Below are positions 23,249 through 32,100 of a stretch of 54,854 nt of DNA, one piece after another. The notes beneath the pieces are model-generated. The model saw only the letters and a list, made by a program, of their open reading frames with translations, was not told the origin of the DNA and did not search any database. Position 1 is the first letter of the stretch; every line of letters starts with the position of its first letter. The DNA is taken from the IMG/VR virus record IMGVR_UViG_3300029309_000055, positions 326-55,179 of that record; one strand, 5' to 3'. Made by a program: the position numbers and the translations under genes. This stretch comes from a virus.

Positions 23249-24805
23249 ATGATACATAATATATACGACATACAAGAAGGCGATCCGATTGTGTTTGATC
23301 ACTACGGAGACAGCACACTAGCGAAAGCGTACAGGAGACTGGAGGCAACTGAAGAGTTGTACCCTTACTACAATGCACTGTCAATACTCAAGTGGAGGTG
23401 GACATTCAACACCCCATACGGACAGACGGATGGTAGATACCTACGTCTCAATCCGCATGGTGTGATGGAGAAGATAGAACAGACAAGTGATCCAGTTGGA
23501 CACCTTGCATTCCTACTAGCACACGAAGGAGGTCATGTGATGTTAGGCATATCCAGACTGTTCAAATTGATGGGTGTTATACCAGATGATGATGCTCCCG
23601 CTCATGTGCTAAATGAGTTCATGAAGCGTAAGCGTCGAGTGAACATCGCTGCTGACCATGCAGATAATCTACTCATACTCAAGCAGAATCCGAAGTTGTT
23701 ACCGATGATCGAAGGGTCATGCTGTGACATCCGATTCGATAATATGAGTACGGAGAATATTGTCATCGAGCTTGCTAAAGACGAGAACAATGGACAATCC
23801 AAGATGGACGATGAGCAGGGAGCAGAGGACGATGATCAACAGGAAGGTGATGATGAGCAGCAGGATGGTGATGATAATCCACAACCATCTGATGAAGGCG
23901 ACGAGCCATGCGATGAGGATGCTGACACTAATCAAGATACAAGTGAATCAGATAGTGATGGCGATAGTACTGACGATGGCGATGGTGACGGAGATCAAGA
24001 GGGCGATGCTACAGGAGGCACACCTAAACCAACCGACAAAGAAATCTTAGGTGATGATTGGGTCGGGCAGGGTGCTGATGATTTACCTGACGAGCCACAC
24101 CTTGAGGAGGGTGAGACACTTGAGGAGGTACTTGAGGAGATTGATCAGATCTCAGATCAGGTGATCAAGCAAGCTGAGTTTGCTTCGTCAGCTTCAAGTG
24201 ATATGGGATTGAGTAGCACATTGAGAAGTGTGAAGGATCAGAAGTCACAGCGATCATACATGGATTGGAAAAAGTATGTCATGGAATGGAACACCGCTCG
24301 TGTTGCAGACGGATGGACACGACCATTCAACGCACCGATCTTCAACGCAACCAATGGGCTATGTACTGCAGGTCGTGGTCGTGATGGTTGTGGCACAATC
24401 GTCTACGTCATCGACAGTAGTTGGTCGATGGATGAGCAACTGACATCTGATCTCTTGATCCTTGCACAAGAGTTCCTTGATAATATGAGACCTGAGAAGA
24501 TGGTCATCTTATCCGTATCCACTCAGGTGCGAGACGTGTATGAGTTATACTCAGGTGATCAAGCTCCAACTAAAATCAAAGTCGGTGGTGGTACAAGATT
24601 CCATCCCGCATTCGAGTGGGTCAAAGAGAACGAACCATTCTGTGACGGGCTAGTGTACCTAACTGATGGTTATAGTAATGATCTAAGGAACTTACAAGAG
24701 CAGCCTTATCCAGTGCTGTGGGTATCATACGGATTAGAATCTAAACACTACACAATCGGTGAAGCAATCGATGCTGCACCAAGCAACGCAGGTATAGCTG
24801 CATAA
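23249..24805 (+). CDS. metallopeptidase-like plus VWA protein (DUF2201/CobT-like)
   Basis: The 518-residue protein has three parts. Residues 75-170 carry HEGGH (92-96) and VNIAADHADN (131-140), matching the zinc-peptidase-like N-terminus of DUF2201 proteins. Residues about 182-275 form an extremely Asp/Glu-rich linker. The rest is a VWA domain with a MIDAS motif DSSWS from Asp389, GGGTRF, and LTDGYSND. VWA proteins pair with MoxR ATPases through the metal site. The pair, with the DUF3150-like gene, forms a likely functional complex acting on an unknown target. Confidence 0.8.
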   Translation: MIHNIYDIQEGDPIVFDHYGDSTLAKAYRRLEATEELYPYYNALSILKWRWTFNTPYGQTDGRYLRLNPHGVMEKIEQTSDPVGHLAFLLAHEGGHVMLGISRLFKLMGVIPDDDAPAHVLNEFMKRKRRVNIAADHADNLLILKQNPKLLPMIEGSCCDIRFDNMSTENIVIELAKDENNGQSKMDDEQGAEDDDQQEGDDEQQDGDDNPQPSDEGDEPCDEDADTNQDTSESDSDGDSTDDGDGDGDQEGDATGGTPKPTDKEILGDDWVGQGADDLPDEPHLEEGETLEEVLEEIDQISDQVIKQAEFASSASSDMGLSSTLRSVKDQKSQRSYMDWKKYVMEWNTARVADGWTRPFNAPIFNATNGLCTAGRGRDGCGTIVYVIDSSWSMDEQLTSDLLILAQEFLDNMRPEKMVILSVSTQVRDVYELYSGDQAPTKIKVGGGTRFHPAFEWVKENEPFCDGLVYLTDGYSNDLRNLQEQPYPVLWVSYGLESKHYTIGEAIDAAPSNAGIAA

Positions 24806-24827
24806 CAAACATAAAAAGTAAATAGTA

Positions 24828-25346
24828 ATGAAAAAGTTAATACAACAACATATACAACAAAGCGAAGTTGACAGTTTAATTAGACAACACCTCGATGCCT
24901 ATGATAGTGGTGACGAGCATTATGTTAAATTGTTCTGTGCATCAGAAAGGCATCTTGTTGAATACAAAGTAAAAGAGTGGGTTAACGACATAGTGAACAG
25001 CCAAAAGATATACACTAACGATAAGTATCAAGTCGCTGTTACTGACATCCCATCTTCGGATGTTATTCATCTTTCAATCAAGAGACATGATCGTGGAGTC
25101 ATCATGAAAGACTGGAGAGACTTTCAAGAGATCAAGAACCAGTTAGTCGGGGAAGAGAACGAGGGGGTTGAACTATATCCCGCAGAGAGTCGGTTAGTAG
25201 ATTCTGCAAACCAGTACCACATGTGGGTTGTCAGAGATCCGTCTTTCAAATTCAACTTTGGATATAAGGAAAGATATGTCACCGATAAACCTTTCGGTAA
25301 TGCTAAACAAAGAACAATTAAAACCAATAACATAAAAACCAAATAA
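24828..25346 (+). CDS. conserved phage protein (DUF7694-like)
   Basis: The 172-residue protein contains DWRDFQEIKNQLVG, then GVELYPAESRLVDSANQYHM and a final FNFGYKERYV, a block seen in many phage genomes, usually as a stand-alone short protein of unknown role. The N-terminal 90 residues are additional and unfamiliar. A palindrome-free, A-rich leader precedes it. Confidence 0.7.
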   Translation: MKKLIQQHIQQSEVDSLIRQHLDAYDSGDEHYVKLFCASERHLVEYKVKEWVNDIVNSQKIYTNDKYQVAVTDIPSSDVIHLSIKRHDRGVIMKDWRDFQEIKNQLVGEENEGVELYPAESRLVDSANQYHMWVVRDPSFKFNFGYKERYVTDKPFGNAKQRTIKTNNIKTK

Positions 25347-25350
25347 TAAA

Positions 25351-25641
25351 ATGAAAAAATACTACACAATATTCGTAACAGAAGAAAGTGATTATCATTG
25401 CGAAAAAGTAGTCGCATGGTATGAGGCTGACGAAAACTTAAACTCGAAAGATATTTTTGATCTATACTTAAAACAACGACGTGAGAAGAACTCTTGTTGG
25501 AGTCAAATAGAAGGAAAGATACCTGACACAAATACGTCATATGAAGTCGAAGGAATAACAGTATCAGATTCTCCCGTAAAGTTTATGTCTTTTGATGAAC
25601 TTACTCATGATCCCTCTAATAGATTGGAGGCATCAGTATGA
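25351..25641 (+). CDS. hypothetical protein, paralogue of 26229 gene
   Basis: The 96-residue protein (MKKYYTIFVTEESDYHCEKV) has a DIFDLYLKQRREKN helix and a C-terminal MSFDELTHDPSNRL segment. The gene at 26229 has the same order: YYTIVGTVDGE, ELFKLYIKYLKTE, FGYESFIHDPYDKM. The two are diverged duplicates. Function unknown. Overlaps the next gene by ATGA. Confidence 0.6.
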   Translation: MKKYYTIFVTEESDYHCEKVVAWYEADENLNSKDIFDLYLKQRREKNSCWSQIEGKIPDTNTSYEVEGITVSDSPVKFMSFDELTHDPSNRLEASV

Positions 25642-25778
25642 GTGAAGAAAATAAAGAAACAAAATACTATAGTGCATCTTGTAATTTAAATTTTACAGCG
25701 AGTAGTTATGAGGAGGCTTGTGACCAACTGCTAGATTATTTAAAAGATTCAGTTAACGATGGAGATGTTACATCTTAG
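25638..25778 (+). CDS. short hypothetical protein
   Basis: The reading frame encodes 46 residues (MSEENKETKYYSASCNLNF and on) with an acidic composition. ATG overlaps the previous stop as ATGA, and GGAGG lies ten bases upstream inside the previous gene, a good ribosome site. Likely a real small gene; function unknown. Confidence 0.55.
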   Translation: MSEENKETKYYSASCNLNFTASSYEEACDQLLDYLKDSVNDGDVTS

Positions 25779-25810
25779 ATTATAAACGAAGAATAAAAGG
25801 AGGAAACAAA

Positions 25811-25999
25811 ATGGATATATCAGAAACGCTGTGTGATTTAAATGACATAAAACAATTCTTAGAACTACGTAAGTTAATAGATGAACCAAAAGATAATGAC
25901 GGCTCTGGCTTTACCATCGGAGATGTTATTGATGATTTAATCTATAAGTTTGAAGAGATATCAGAATGGAACAGTTACATAAAGGAGGCAACCAAATGA
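25811..25999 (+). CDS. short hypothetical protein
   Basis: The 62-residue acidic helical protein is preceded by AAAGGAGGAAAC, a strong ribosome site. Its end overlaps the next start (ATGA). Function unknown. Confidence 0.6.
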   Translation: MDISETLCDLNDIKQFLELRKLIDEPKDNDGSGFTIGDVIDDLIYKFEEISEWNSYIKEATK

Positions 26000-26232
26000 A
26001 CAGAGGATTCATAGTTGAAAAAAACTTCAGCCCTTGTAGGTGTTATGATAAAGCAAAGTACGTGGTTATCGCTGATAACGAAGTCGATCTGGATTTGTTT
26101 CATTGGACAACTGAGCATGAAGAAAAGGTAGTCTCATACTTTGATAAAGAGGGTATGTGTCCCACATGTAAAGAAGATATCACGTTCGACCAACACTATG
26201 TGGTTACGCATGAAGAGGAGGCAACTAAATGA
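25996..26232 (+). CDS. small protein with CxC and CPxC pairs (possible zinc ribbon)
   Basis: Starting at ATG 25996, which has AAAGGAGG just upstream, it encodes 78 residues. Cys residues occur as PCRC near residue 14 and as CPTC near residue 55, suggesting a zinc knuckle, with VVIADNEVDLDLF between. An earlier in-frame ATG at 25966 lacks a ribosome site. Function unknown; a protein- or nucleic-acid-binding role is possible. Confidence 0.6.
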   Translation: MNRGFIVEKNFSPCRCYDKAKYVVIADNEVDLDLFHWTTEHEEKVVSYFDKEGMCPTCKEDITFDQHYVVTHEEEATK

Positions 26233-26609
26233 TAACAACAATAATAGCAGGAATAATTATATGGTTGCTTATGATAGTGATTATCTTAAAGTTCTTCGCT
26301 GCATCTTCTGACTCTAAATTTCAAACTTATTACACTATAGTTGGGACAGTTGATGGTGAGCATCATTCGGAATCACATTATTATCAGTTGCAAGACAGAC
26401 GTGATCTTAGTGACAAAGAACTATTTAAATTATATATAAAATATCTAAAGACGGAAGGGCATCTGTATAAAGATGACACTGTTTGGGTCGAAGTAGTTAT
26501 AAAGTCACAAACACCAACAGAGGCAAAATCCTTTGGGTATGAATCTTTTATCCATGATCCTTATGATAAGATGTGTACTAAGAGAGGGGACGAATATGAA
26601 AATGAGTAG
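26229..26609 (+). CDS. single-pass membrane protein, paralogue of 25351 gene
   Basis: The 126-residue protein has a membrane segment at about residues 3-25 (TTIIAGIIIWLLMIVIILKF) and then a soluble domain related to the 25351 gene product. So the duplicate carries an added membrane anchor. GAGGAGGC precedes the ATG. Function unknown. Confidence 0.6.
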   Translation: MITTIIAGIIIWLLMIVIILKFFAASSDSKFQTYYTIVGTVDGEHHSESHYYQLQDRRDLSDKELFKLYIKYLKTEGHLYKDDTVWVEVVIKSQTPTEAKSFGYESFIHDPYDKMCTKRGDEYENE

Positions 26610-27222
26610 GATAGAATTTCTTGAGGGTCTTGAAACACCATTCATTAGGATCATTGATAGATATAAATGGGCACTATCTAAAAGATATACAAAATACTCT
26701 AGCGCTTTACTTAGAGCAGCCAAGATTCTTGATTTATATGCTGCTAAATATAAGTCGCTGCTAGCATATGTAGATTTAGCAGGAGACAGCGACCCAGACA
26801 AACATCAGTACCTACAGGATATGAAACTAATACGTGGTCTTGTTAGACAGCATATCACTTCTGTTGACTATCTTGTAGAAAAACACGCAGAGTATATCGG
26901 AGAGTGTATAGAGATAGCTAACCAAAAGGAGAGAGAAAGGCATGAAAAAGCAACACGAGATTTTTATGCGAGAATACACAGAAAGGAAAAACAAGAGCAT
27001 GAGAAAAAGAAAAAGGAGAACAGGAAAAAAGGAATACACACACCAGACATGTGGCAAAACCAACCCGAAGTAAAACCAAAAGGAATGGGAGGGTCATGCA
27101 TTTACAAAAACCTCTTCGATGAGGAGGAGGTGATAGAAGACCTGTATACCTTTGGGATGGATTGCGATTACTTGCCTTCAACCAGAAGACACTTATTCAA
27201 AGAAACAAAACAGAACTATTAA
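26596..27222 (+). CDS. helical coiled-coil protein
   Basis: From ATG at 26596, preceded by GAGGGGA, it encodes 208 residues. Residues 20-115 form helices; 115-150 are a Lys/Glu/His-rich coiled coil (NQKERERHEKATRDF, KEKQEHEKKKKENRKK); the C-terminus is acidic and Tyr-rich. It overlaps the previous gene by 14 bases. Earlier in-frame ATGs lie inside that gene. No family recognised. Confidence 0.6.
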   Translation: MKMSRIEFLEGLETPFIRIIDRYKWALSKRYTKYSSALLRAAKILDLYAAKYKSLLAYVDLAGDSDPDKHQYLQDMKLIRGLVRQHITSVDYLVEKHAEYIGECIEIANQKERERHEKATRDFYARIHRKEKQEHEKKKKENRKKGIHTPDMWQNQPEVKPKGMGGSCIYKNLFDEEEVIEDLYTFGMDCDYLPSTRRHLFKETKQNY

Positions 27223-27230
27223 TAAGAAAT

Positions 27231-27572
27231 ATGAATACATACACACACGACTACAACATAATGTTTAGTGTTACGACTACACAAAAAGATCCTTGGAAAG
27301 TATCTGAAGATGGGCTTACGTCAGCATTAGTACAGCGGATACACAACATCGCTGATTCGGAAACGATGAGCGAAGCTATTGAGCATGTCGAAACCATAGA
27401 ACATACAGACAATTCAAATCATAACACTAACTTTCATATACTTAAAGTCCTCGGAGAGATAGAATGGGATCTCAAGTTCCTTGCAACAAGATCAATGGAC
27501 AGGGGAGAAAAAAAAGATATACTCGAAAGGCTCTCTGAAGTTAAAGAACAAATAAGTAAAATATATAAATGA
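27231..27572 (+). CDS. hypothetical protein
   Basis: ATG at 27231 follows the previous stop by eight bases and gives 113 residues; a longer form reading into the upstream gene is unlikely. The N-terminal half is beta-alpha, the C-terminal half helical (KKDILERLSEVKEQISKIY). Overlaps the next gene by ATGA. Function unknown. Confidence 0.55.
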   Translation: MNTYTHDYNIMFSVTTTQKDPWKVSEDGLTSALVQRIHNIADSETMSEAIEHVETIEHTDNSNHNTNFHILKVLGEIEWDLKFLATRSMDRGEKKDILERLSEVKEQISKIYK

Positions 27573-27793
27573 AAATCGATTGGGAGGAAAAGTATAAAGA
27601 GCTTCAACTACATTTGATCGAGATGCGTATACGATGCTCTAGCTATCGAGCAGGAGTAGAGCATGCACTGAAATGGTTACAAGAAGAAGAGTCTGAATAC
27701 ATTCATCCCGCAACGAATATAACCCACTTAACTGAACAGGCGACGTGGAATAAAATAAAAACTAAAAAACATAATAAAGAAAATGGCAACTAA
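27569..27793 (+). CDS. hypothetical helical protein
   Basis: The 74-residue helical protein (WEEKYKELQLHLIEMRIRCS, then ALKWLQEEE) is coupled to both neighbours by overlaps. It could be a small coiled-coil partner. Function unknown. Confidence 0.55.
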   Translation: MKIDWEEKYKELQLHLIEMRIRCSSYRAGVEHALKWLQEEESEYIHPATNITHLTEQATWNKIKTKKHNKENGN

Positions 27794-28154
27794 ACTAGAA
27801 AAACAAATCACAAGAGAAGCAGAGATCAATGGAACCATGTACCATGTATCATTGACACCTGACCCTGAACCATCAATTACTTTCCGTGAGAAGGGGACAA
27901 GGGGTAAGGGTACATCGCTCCCTCTTAAATCATTATTAAAACAATCAACTGAGTTAGACAAACCTATCAAGCCTAAGAGTATTGGTGAGGTTTATATGAC
28001 TGCGACTGAAGTGAAGTCCAAAGTTGCTGTATCGAACAGGGACTATAAAGAAAAGGTTGCAGTGCTTGAGGCTATTGATGACATGATCAAGCTCTCTGAG
28101 TGGGAAGCTAATAAAGATGAGCCTGACTCTGCAATAATAGACAATAAAAAATAA
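27783..28154 (+). CDS. hypothetical protein
   Basis: The 123-residue protein has a beta-rich N-terminus (MYHVSLTPDPEPSITFREKG) and a helical end. It overlaps the previous gene by 11 bases. It is the last gene before the strong promoter at 28170. Function unknown. Confidence 0.55.
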   Translation: MATKLEKQITREAEINGTMYHVSLTPDPEPSITFREKGTRGKGTSLPLKSLLKQSTELDKPIKPKSIGEVYMTATEVKSKVAVSNRDYKEKVAVLEAIDDMIKLSEWEANKDEPDSAIIDNKK

Positions 28155-28169
28155 TAACTGTTTACAAGT

Positions 28170-28198
28170 TTGACTAATATATTTATACGAACTATACT
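28170..28198 (+). promoter_or_regulatory. strong sigma70-type promoter
   Basis: TTGACT (28170-28175) and TATACT (28193-28198) are separated by exactly 17 bases. The expected start site near 28205 is only about six bases from the ATG at 28211, so the transcript would be nearly leaderless. It would drive the three-gene unit with the DnaA-like protein. Confidence 0.65.
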
Positions 28199-28210
28199 TC
28201 GATATTCAAA

Positions 28211-28438
28211 ATGAACATAATAAGGCAAGTAAAACCTAAAGGCGCTCCTATTATTGTTGACGCTTTACTAGATGATGATGGTAATATTATAAAAGAAACG
28301 CTAAAGATTTACCCTATCCTCCCAACAGATCCTCCCTTAATAGGGGAGGGTCTGCCTTATGAACAAACTAAAGACTTACTATTTGAGAATAGCATCACAT
28401 TCTCTCAAAACACACCAAACCAAAATGAAATTGATTAA
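28211..28438 (+). CDS. hypothetical protein
   Basis: The 75-residue protein (MNIIRQVKPKGAPIIVDALL, ending QNTPNQNEID) is of unknown family. Its end overlaps the DnaA-like gene by 14 bases. It is the first gene behind the 28170 promoter and has almost no 5' leader. Confidence 0.55.
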   Translation: MNIIRQVKPKGAPIIVDALLDDDGNIIKETLKIYPILPTDPPLIGEGLPYEQTKDLLFENSITFSQNTPNQNEID

Positions 28439-28730
28439 GAAAGTAGAACCTAAAAAGATTATTGACGTGATAACAGAACTCTCAGGATTCAGTTCAGATG
28501 ATTTATCATCACAAGAAACATCTGGATCTGTTGCTGATTGGAGGCATATCGCAATGTATGTAGCAAAAGAGAACGGCATCCCTATTAAAAAGATAGGAGA
28601 AATGTTCAATAGACATTTTAGCACAGTCTCTGCTGCTGAAAGAAAGGTCAAGGCTATGTTAGATCATGAAGAAATAACTGCTGTCCTTGACAATATAAAA
28701 GATAAACTAACTAGCACACAGTTAGAGTAA
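28425..28730 (+). CDS. stand-alone DnaA domain IV-like DNA-binding protein
   Basis: From ATG at 28425 the protein has 101 residues. Residues 10-78 follow the order of the C-terminal DNA-binding domain of the bacterial initiator DnaA: a 'IIDVITELSGFSSDDL' helix, then DWRHIAMYVAKENGIPIKKI and HFSTVSAAERKV, where DnaA has '(R)QIAMYL.RELT..SL..IG..F..RDHTTV..A..K(I/V)'. There is no AAA+ part. It may bind DnaA boxes in host or phage DNA and alter initiation. An earlier ATG at 28359 is inside the previous gene and has no family similarity. Confidence 0.75.
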   Translation: MKLIKKVEPKKIIDVITELSGFSSDDLSSQETSGSVADWRHIAMYVAKENGIPIKKIGEMFNRHFSTVSAAERKVKAMLDHEEITAVLDNIKDKLTSTQLE

Positions 28731-28731
28731 A

Positions 28732-28947
28732 ATGTTTGTTAAGAAATACTGTAAGACAGATAGACCGCCCTTTGTGACTATAATAATGACTCAATCAGAC
28801 GAGCCTATAGCAAAGTTTCATGTGTATGGAGAACGAGAAAAGCAAAGCCCAACGACTTTGTATTGGGGGGCAAGTAGGGCAGAAGCAGATTCAACTTATG
28901 ATTTGTTAGTTAGAAAATATACTATTGAAACTAAAACAGTAATTTAA
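28732..28947 (+). CDS. hypothetical protein
   Basis: The 71-residue protein (PPFVTIIMTQSDEPIAKFHV, then ADSTYDLLVRKYTIE) is alpha/beta and small. It follows the DnaA-like gene by one base and is the last gene of the rightward accessory operon. Function unknown. Confidence 0.55.
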   Translation: MFVKKYCKTDRPPFVTIIMTQSDEPIAKFHVYGEREKQSPTTLYWGASRAEADSTYDLLVRKYTIETKTVI

Positions 28948-29148
28948 TCGTATGCTTTTTGGAGAACCAAGCAAGAAGAGTATAGTCGGAGGAGATCTCC
29001 GAACACAGTCCCTTATGCTGTCATTTATCACTTGTTGTTTACCCACCCAAAAGATCGCACTAAACAGAGAAGGTTTTAGATAGGTATTCCCCTTCTTTGG
29101 ATAGTGCATAAAGCCTCTCCCTTTACAATCTTGTAGGGGGAGAGGTGT
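28948..29148. terminator. convergent intergenic region with bidirectional hairpin
   Basis: The rightward accessory operon and the leftward giant gene converge here. CCTCTCCC (29114-29121) pairs with GGGAGAGG (29138-29145), with inner TACA/TGTA, a strong bidirectional terminator-like stem lacking a long T-run. Upstream, GCACTA (near 29055) with TAGTGC (near 29102) encloses AGAAGG/CCTTCT, a second fold. A 42-codon reading frame at 28952-29080 has no ribosome site and is not claimed. Confidence 0.6.
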
Positions 29149-32100
29149 TTATTCTACAGGAATGTAACGCCCGTAAGTGTTCAACTGACTCTGATATGTT
29201 CGAAGTCTTTCGATGTGTGTATCACCTTTCCTAACCATATTATTAATAAATGGCTTAGTTAAAGAAGGTCTTTCCATCAAACCATTTAGTAGCAACGCCA
29301 TCCTTCTTTTGCCATATCCTTTTTCCATAGCTTGAGAGTATATCTGTTGGTTAGTAAGACCTAGTTTTCTGTAGCCTCTAAATGTTTTAATAAGATGTTC
29401 ATTAATTCGTCTACGCCTCTCAACATCAGTGTCTGCTAGTTTTTGAATGAACCCTTCAGAAAGAGAATTATCCGTGTACATACGACCTTTGATTGAAGAT
29501 GATCTTCTGTATTCGGCAGCCCTTTCTGATAAAAACCTATCTAACGATCTTTCTGGTTGTATCCTAAATGGCTTGAGAGGTAAGAACTCTTTAGCTACTG
29601 CTCCCAGAGGAGTTAGTATGAAGTCTGTCATGTCAGGATCTCCCTCCATAAGTTTTACAAAACCTTCTTTGTATATTTTTTCAGGGGTACGGGGCATTAA
29701 AGACTCAGCAAAGACAAAGCTAAATGTTTTGTATAAAGACTCAAATGAAGTGTCATTTACTTCTCTGATAGGCTTTCCTGTTTCAGGATCTCTATTAGAT
29801 ATGGCGCTTGTAACTGCACCCGCTAATATCTGCTGATCTAAATATTGATCTGCTATCATGGCTTTTGCAAAAGCGCCTCCTGCTTGGGACGGAGAGCCTC
29901 GCCAAATTTGCTCAAAGGCACGTAAGAACGGATCAACCATCATGGCGTATGGGTTTAGATATGTAAGATCAAGAGAGTATAACTCATCTTTAAACGGCAC
30001 GTAGAAGAATGAATGAGTTCTTAAATACTCAGGCATCGAGTCTCTTAGAGCCTCATCTTCATCATCTCCTATTCCAGAAAGTGTATTTACGATTACAGGA
30101 GCTAGTGCTGAAAAACCTACAAGAACACCTGTAAAACTCTGGAGTCTTTTCTTACCACGTTTTCTTATAACTGGATTAGAGTCACTCATTTCTTCTTTAG
30201 CTAAACGGACTGTATTAATCATGATCCGTGGAACCTCTAGTTTGAATCGGATGAATGGGGCAAACATTACTCCAAACCACGTATCTTGTAGATTCTGTAC
30301 GAAAGGAGGTGCTTGATCATAACTCTGAGCCGTTCTTTTTACTTTTTGCGCTGCGAGATCCATCAGCTTTTGGTCAGACATTTCAGCATAATTTATCCCG
30401 CCTTGAGTGTTATGCTTTGCTCTTGCCTGTTGTAGTACCTCTAATTCATTCATGAAGTAAGCTATCTTATAAAAGCTATCCACTGTCTGAGAAAGTTCAC
30501 GCAATCTACGCCCTATAAATTTACTGCTTTTAGCTACTTTTGAGTCTGATAATTTTTCAAGAGAATCATCTAGAAAATCTTTATTTTCTACTTTTTCTTG
30601 AGCTTTAATTTTATCTAACTCAGATAAAAGTTCATTTTGAAATTGCTCTTCTGACCTTGGGTTAGTCAAAAAGTCTTGTATTAATCTAGACTCTATTTCA
30701 TTACCAATCACACCTAATGAAATTAATGTTCTATGAAAGGCACTAACTTCTTGGGGAGTCATTGATAAGTATTTCTTCCGCATGAATTCTTTTCCAAAAG
30801 ATCCAAGCATCTTGTTCATACCCCAAAAGCCTTGCGAAGGCCCGAAGAACAAAACGTTAGATAGAATATTACGAACATAGAACCCGACAGACCCTAAAGT
30901 TTTAGCTCCCAATGAAAGGCCAGTAAGGCGAGACCCTACCTTAGTCATAAACTCTTGTGCCTTTTTTGCTTCTGTTTCTTTTACCTTTGCTTCGGGACTT
31001 AGTATTGCTTCCAGAGCTTCTTTCAGTTCAGTGAGAACGTAGTAGCTTTTACCATCCTTAAAAGGAGCATTCACAACAGGGTTACCTTCTGGATTTTTAT
31101 TACTTTCATTATTTTCATAAAGTAATGAAAACCCTTCGGGAGCTTCTTGTCCCTCTTTCTTTTCAATCAAGAAGGGATCTCCGCTAAGTAACGTCGAGCT
31201 AGTACCAAATTTTTTAAGGTTTCTTAAAAAGTTTGCATGTGCAGCTATTAAGCCAATGTGTTGGAAGGTTTCTAGAAGAGTATCGAATCCTGTTGTGTCT
31301 TCAGACTCACCTAAAAGATCCCGAAGTTCTTTTGGAGGGTTCTTCCTTTTCTTCAAAACATCTGCATTCAAACTAACAACACCCTTCGTATGCGTTCTAA
31401 GAGATTGAAATAGGTTAGAGGTTTCTCTTTTTTCTGAAAGATGTATATCAAGATAATCGTTTACTAAAGCCTCCTTGAATGCTTGAACATCGGTCTTTTT
31501 GTCAGGGTCTAAACCACGATCAACCATGTCAGATTCCCATTCTTTGTTGAGCGTCTTATATTGTTTTAATAAAAAGGCTCCAGCAGTGGCTCTTACATTT
31601 TCATATTTCTCATCTTTTCTAATGCTATCACGATATTCCTTGTCGGTGAATAGCCTATACGTCTTGTGGAGGTACATTTCCATGTTATCGTCAATGGCTA
31701 TTCCTATCTCAGAATCAGCTCCAACTATATCTCTAATTACTCCAGATATTTGATCCGTTAAATCACGCAGTCCCAAAACTTTTTTATTGCTGTCCGATAA
31801 GTCAAGACCATCGCCAAGAAGGTGCTTAACAAGTCTTGTGTTATTGGAGTCTTTTTCAGGTACATTTTGTAGTTTACCTAATTCAGTAATAGCTTGTTTT
31901 TTCTTATCCCTAAACTCTTTCTTTTTCCTAGCAACATACGCAGCTCTTACCTTTTTGATTTGATCCTCAGTAGATGCTCCTGCATTCACAAGGTCATCAG
32001 CATATTCTTGATCGGTCTCAGGGGTTATGTTTTCACGACTACCTGTAAGGATCTGAATCAATTCGACTGGCGCTTTACCTCCAAAGTCCTCTTTTATAAT

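Noticed and set aside
23602-24050. Reading frames over the acidic linker of the VWA gene
   Set aside because: They are alternative frames of the GAT/GAC-rich linker and lack start signals.
28952-29080. 42-codon rightward frame after the last accessory gene
   Set aside because: No ribosome site and it overlaps the structured convergent intergenic region; evidence too weak to call a gene.
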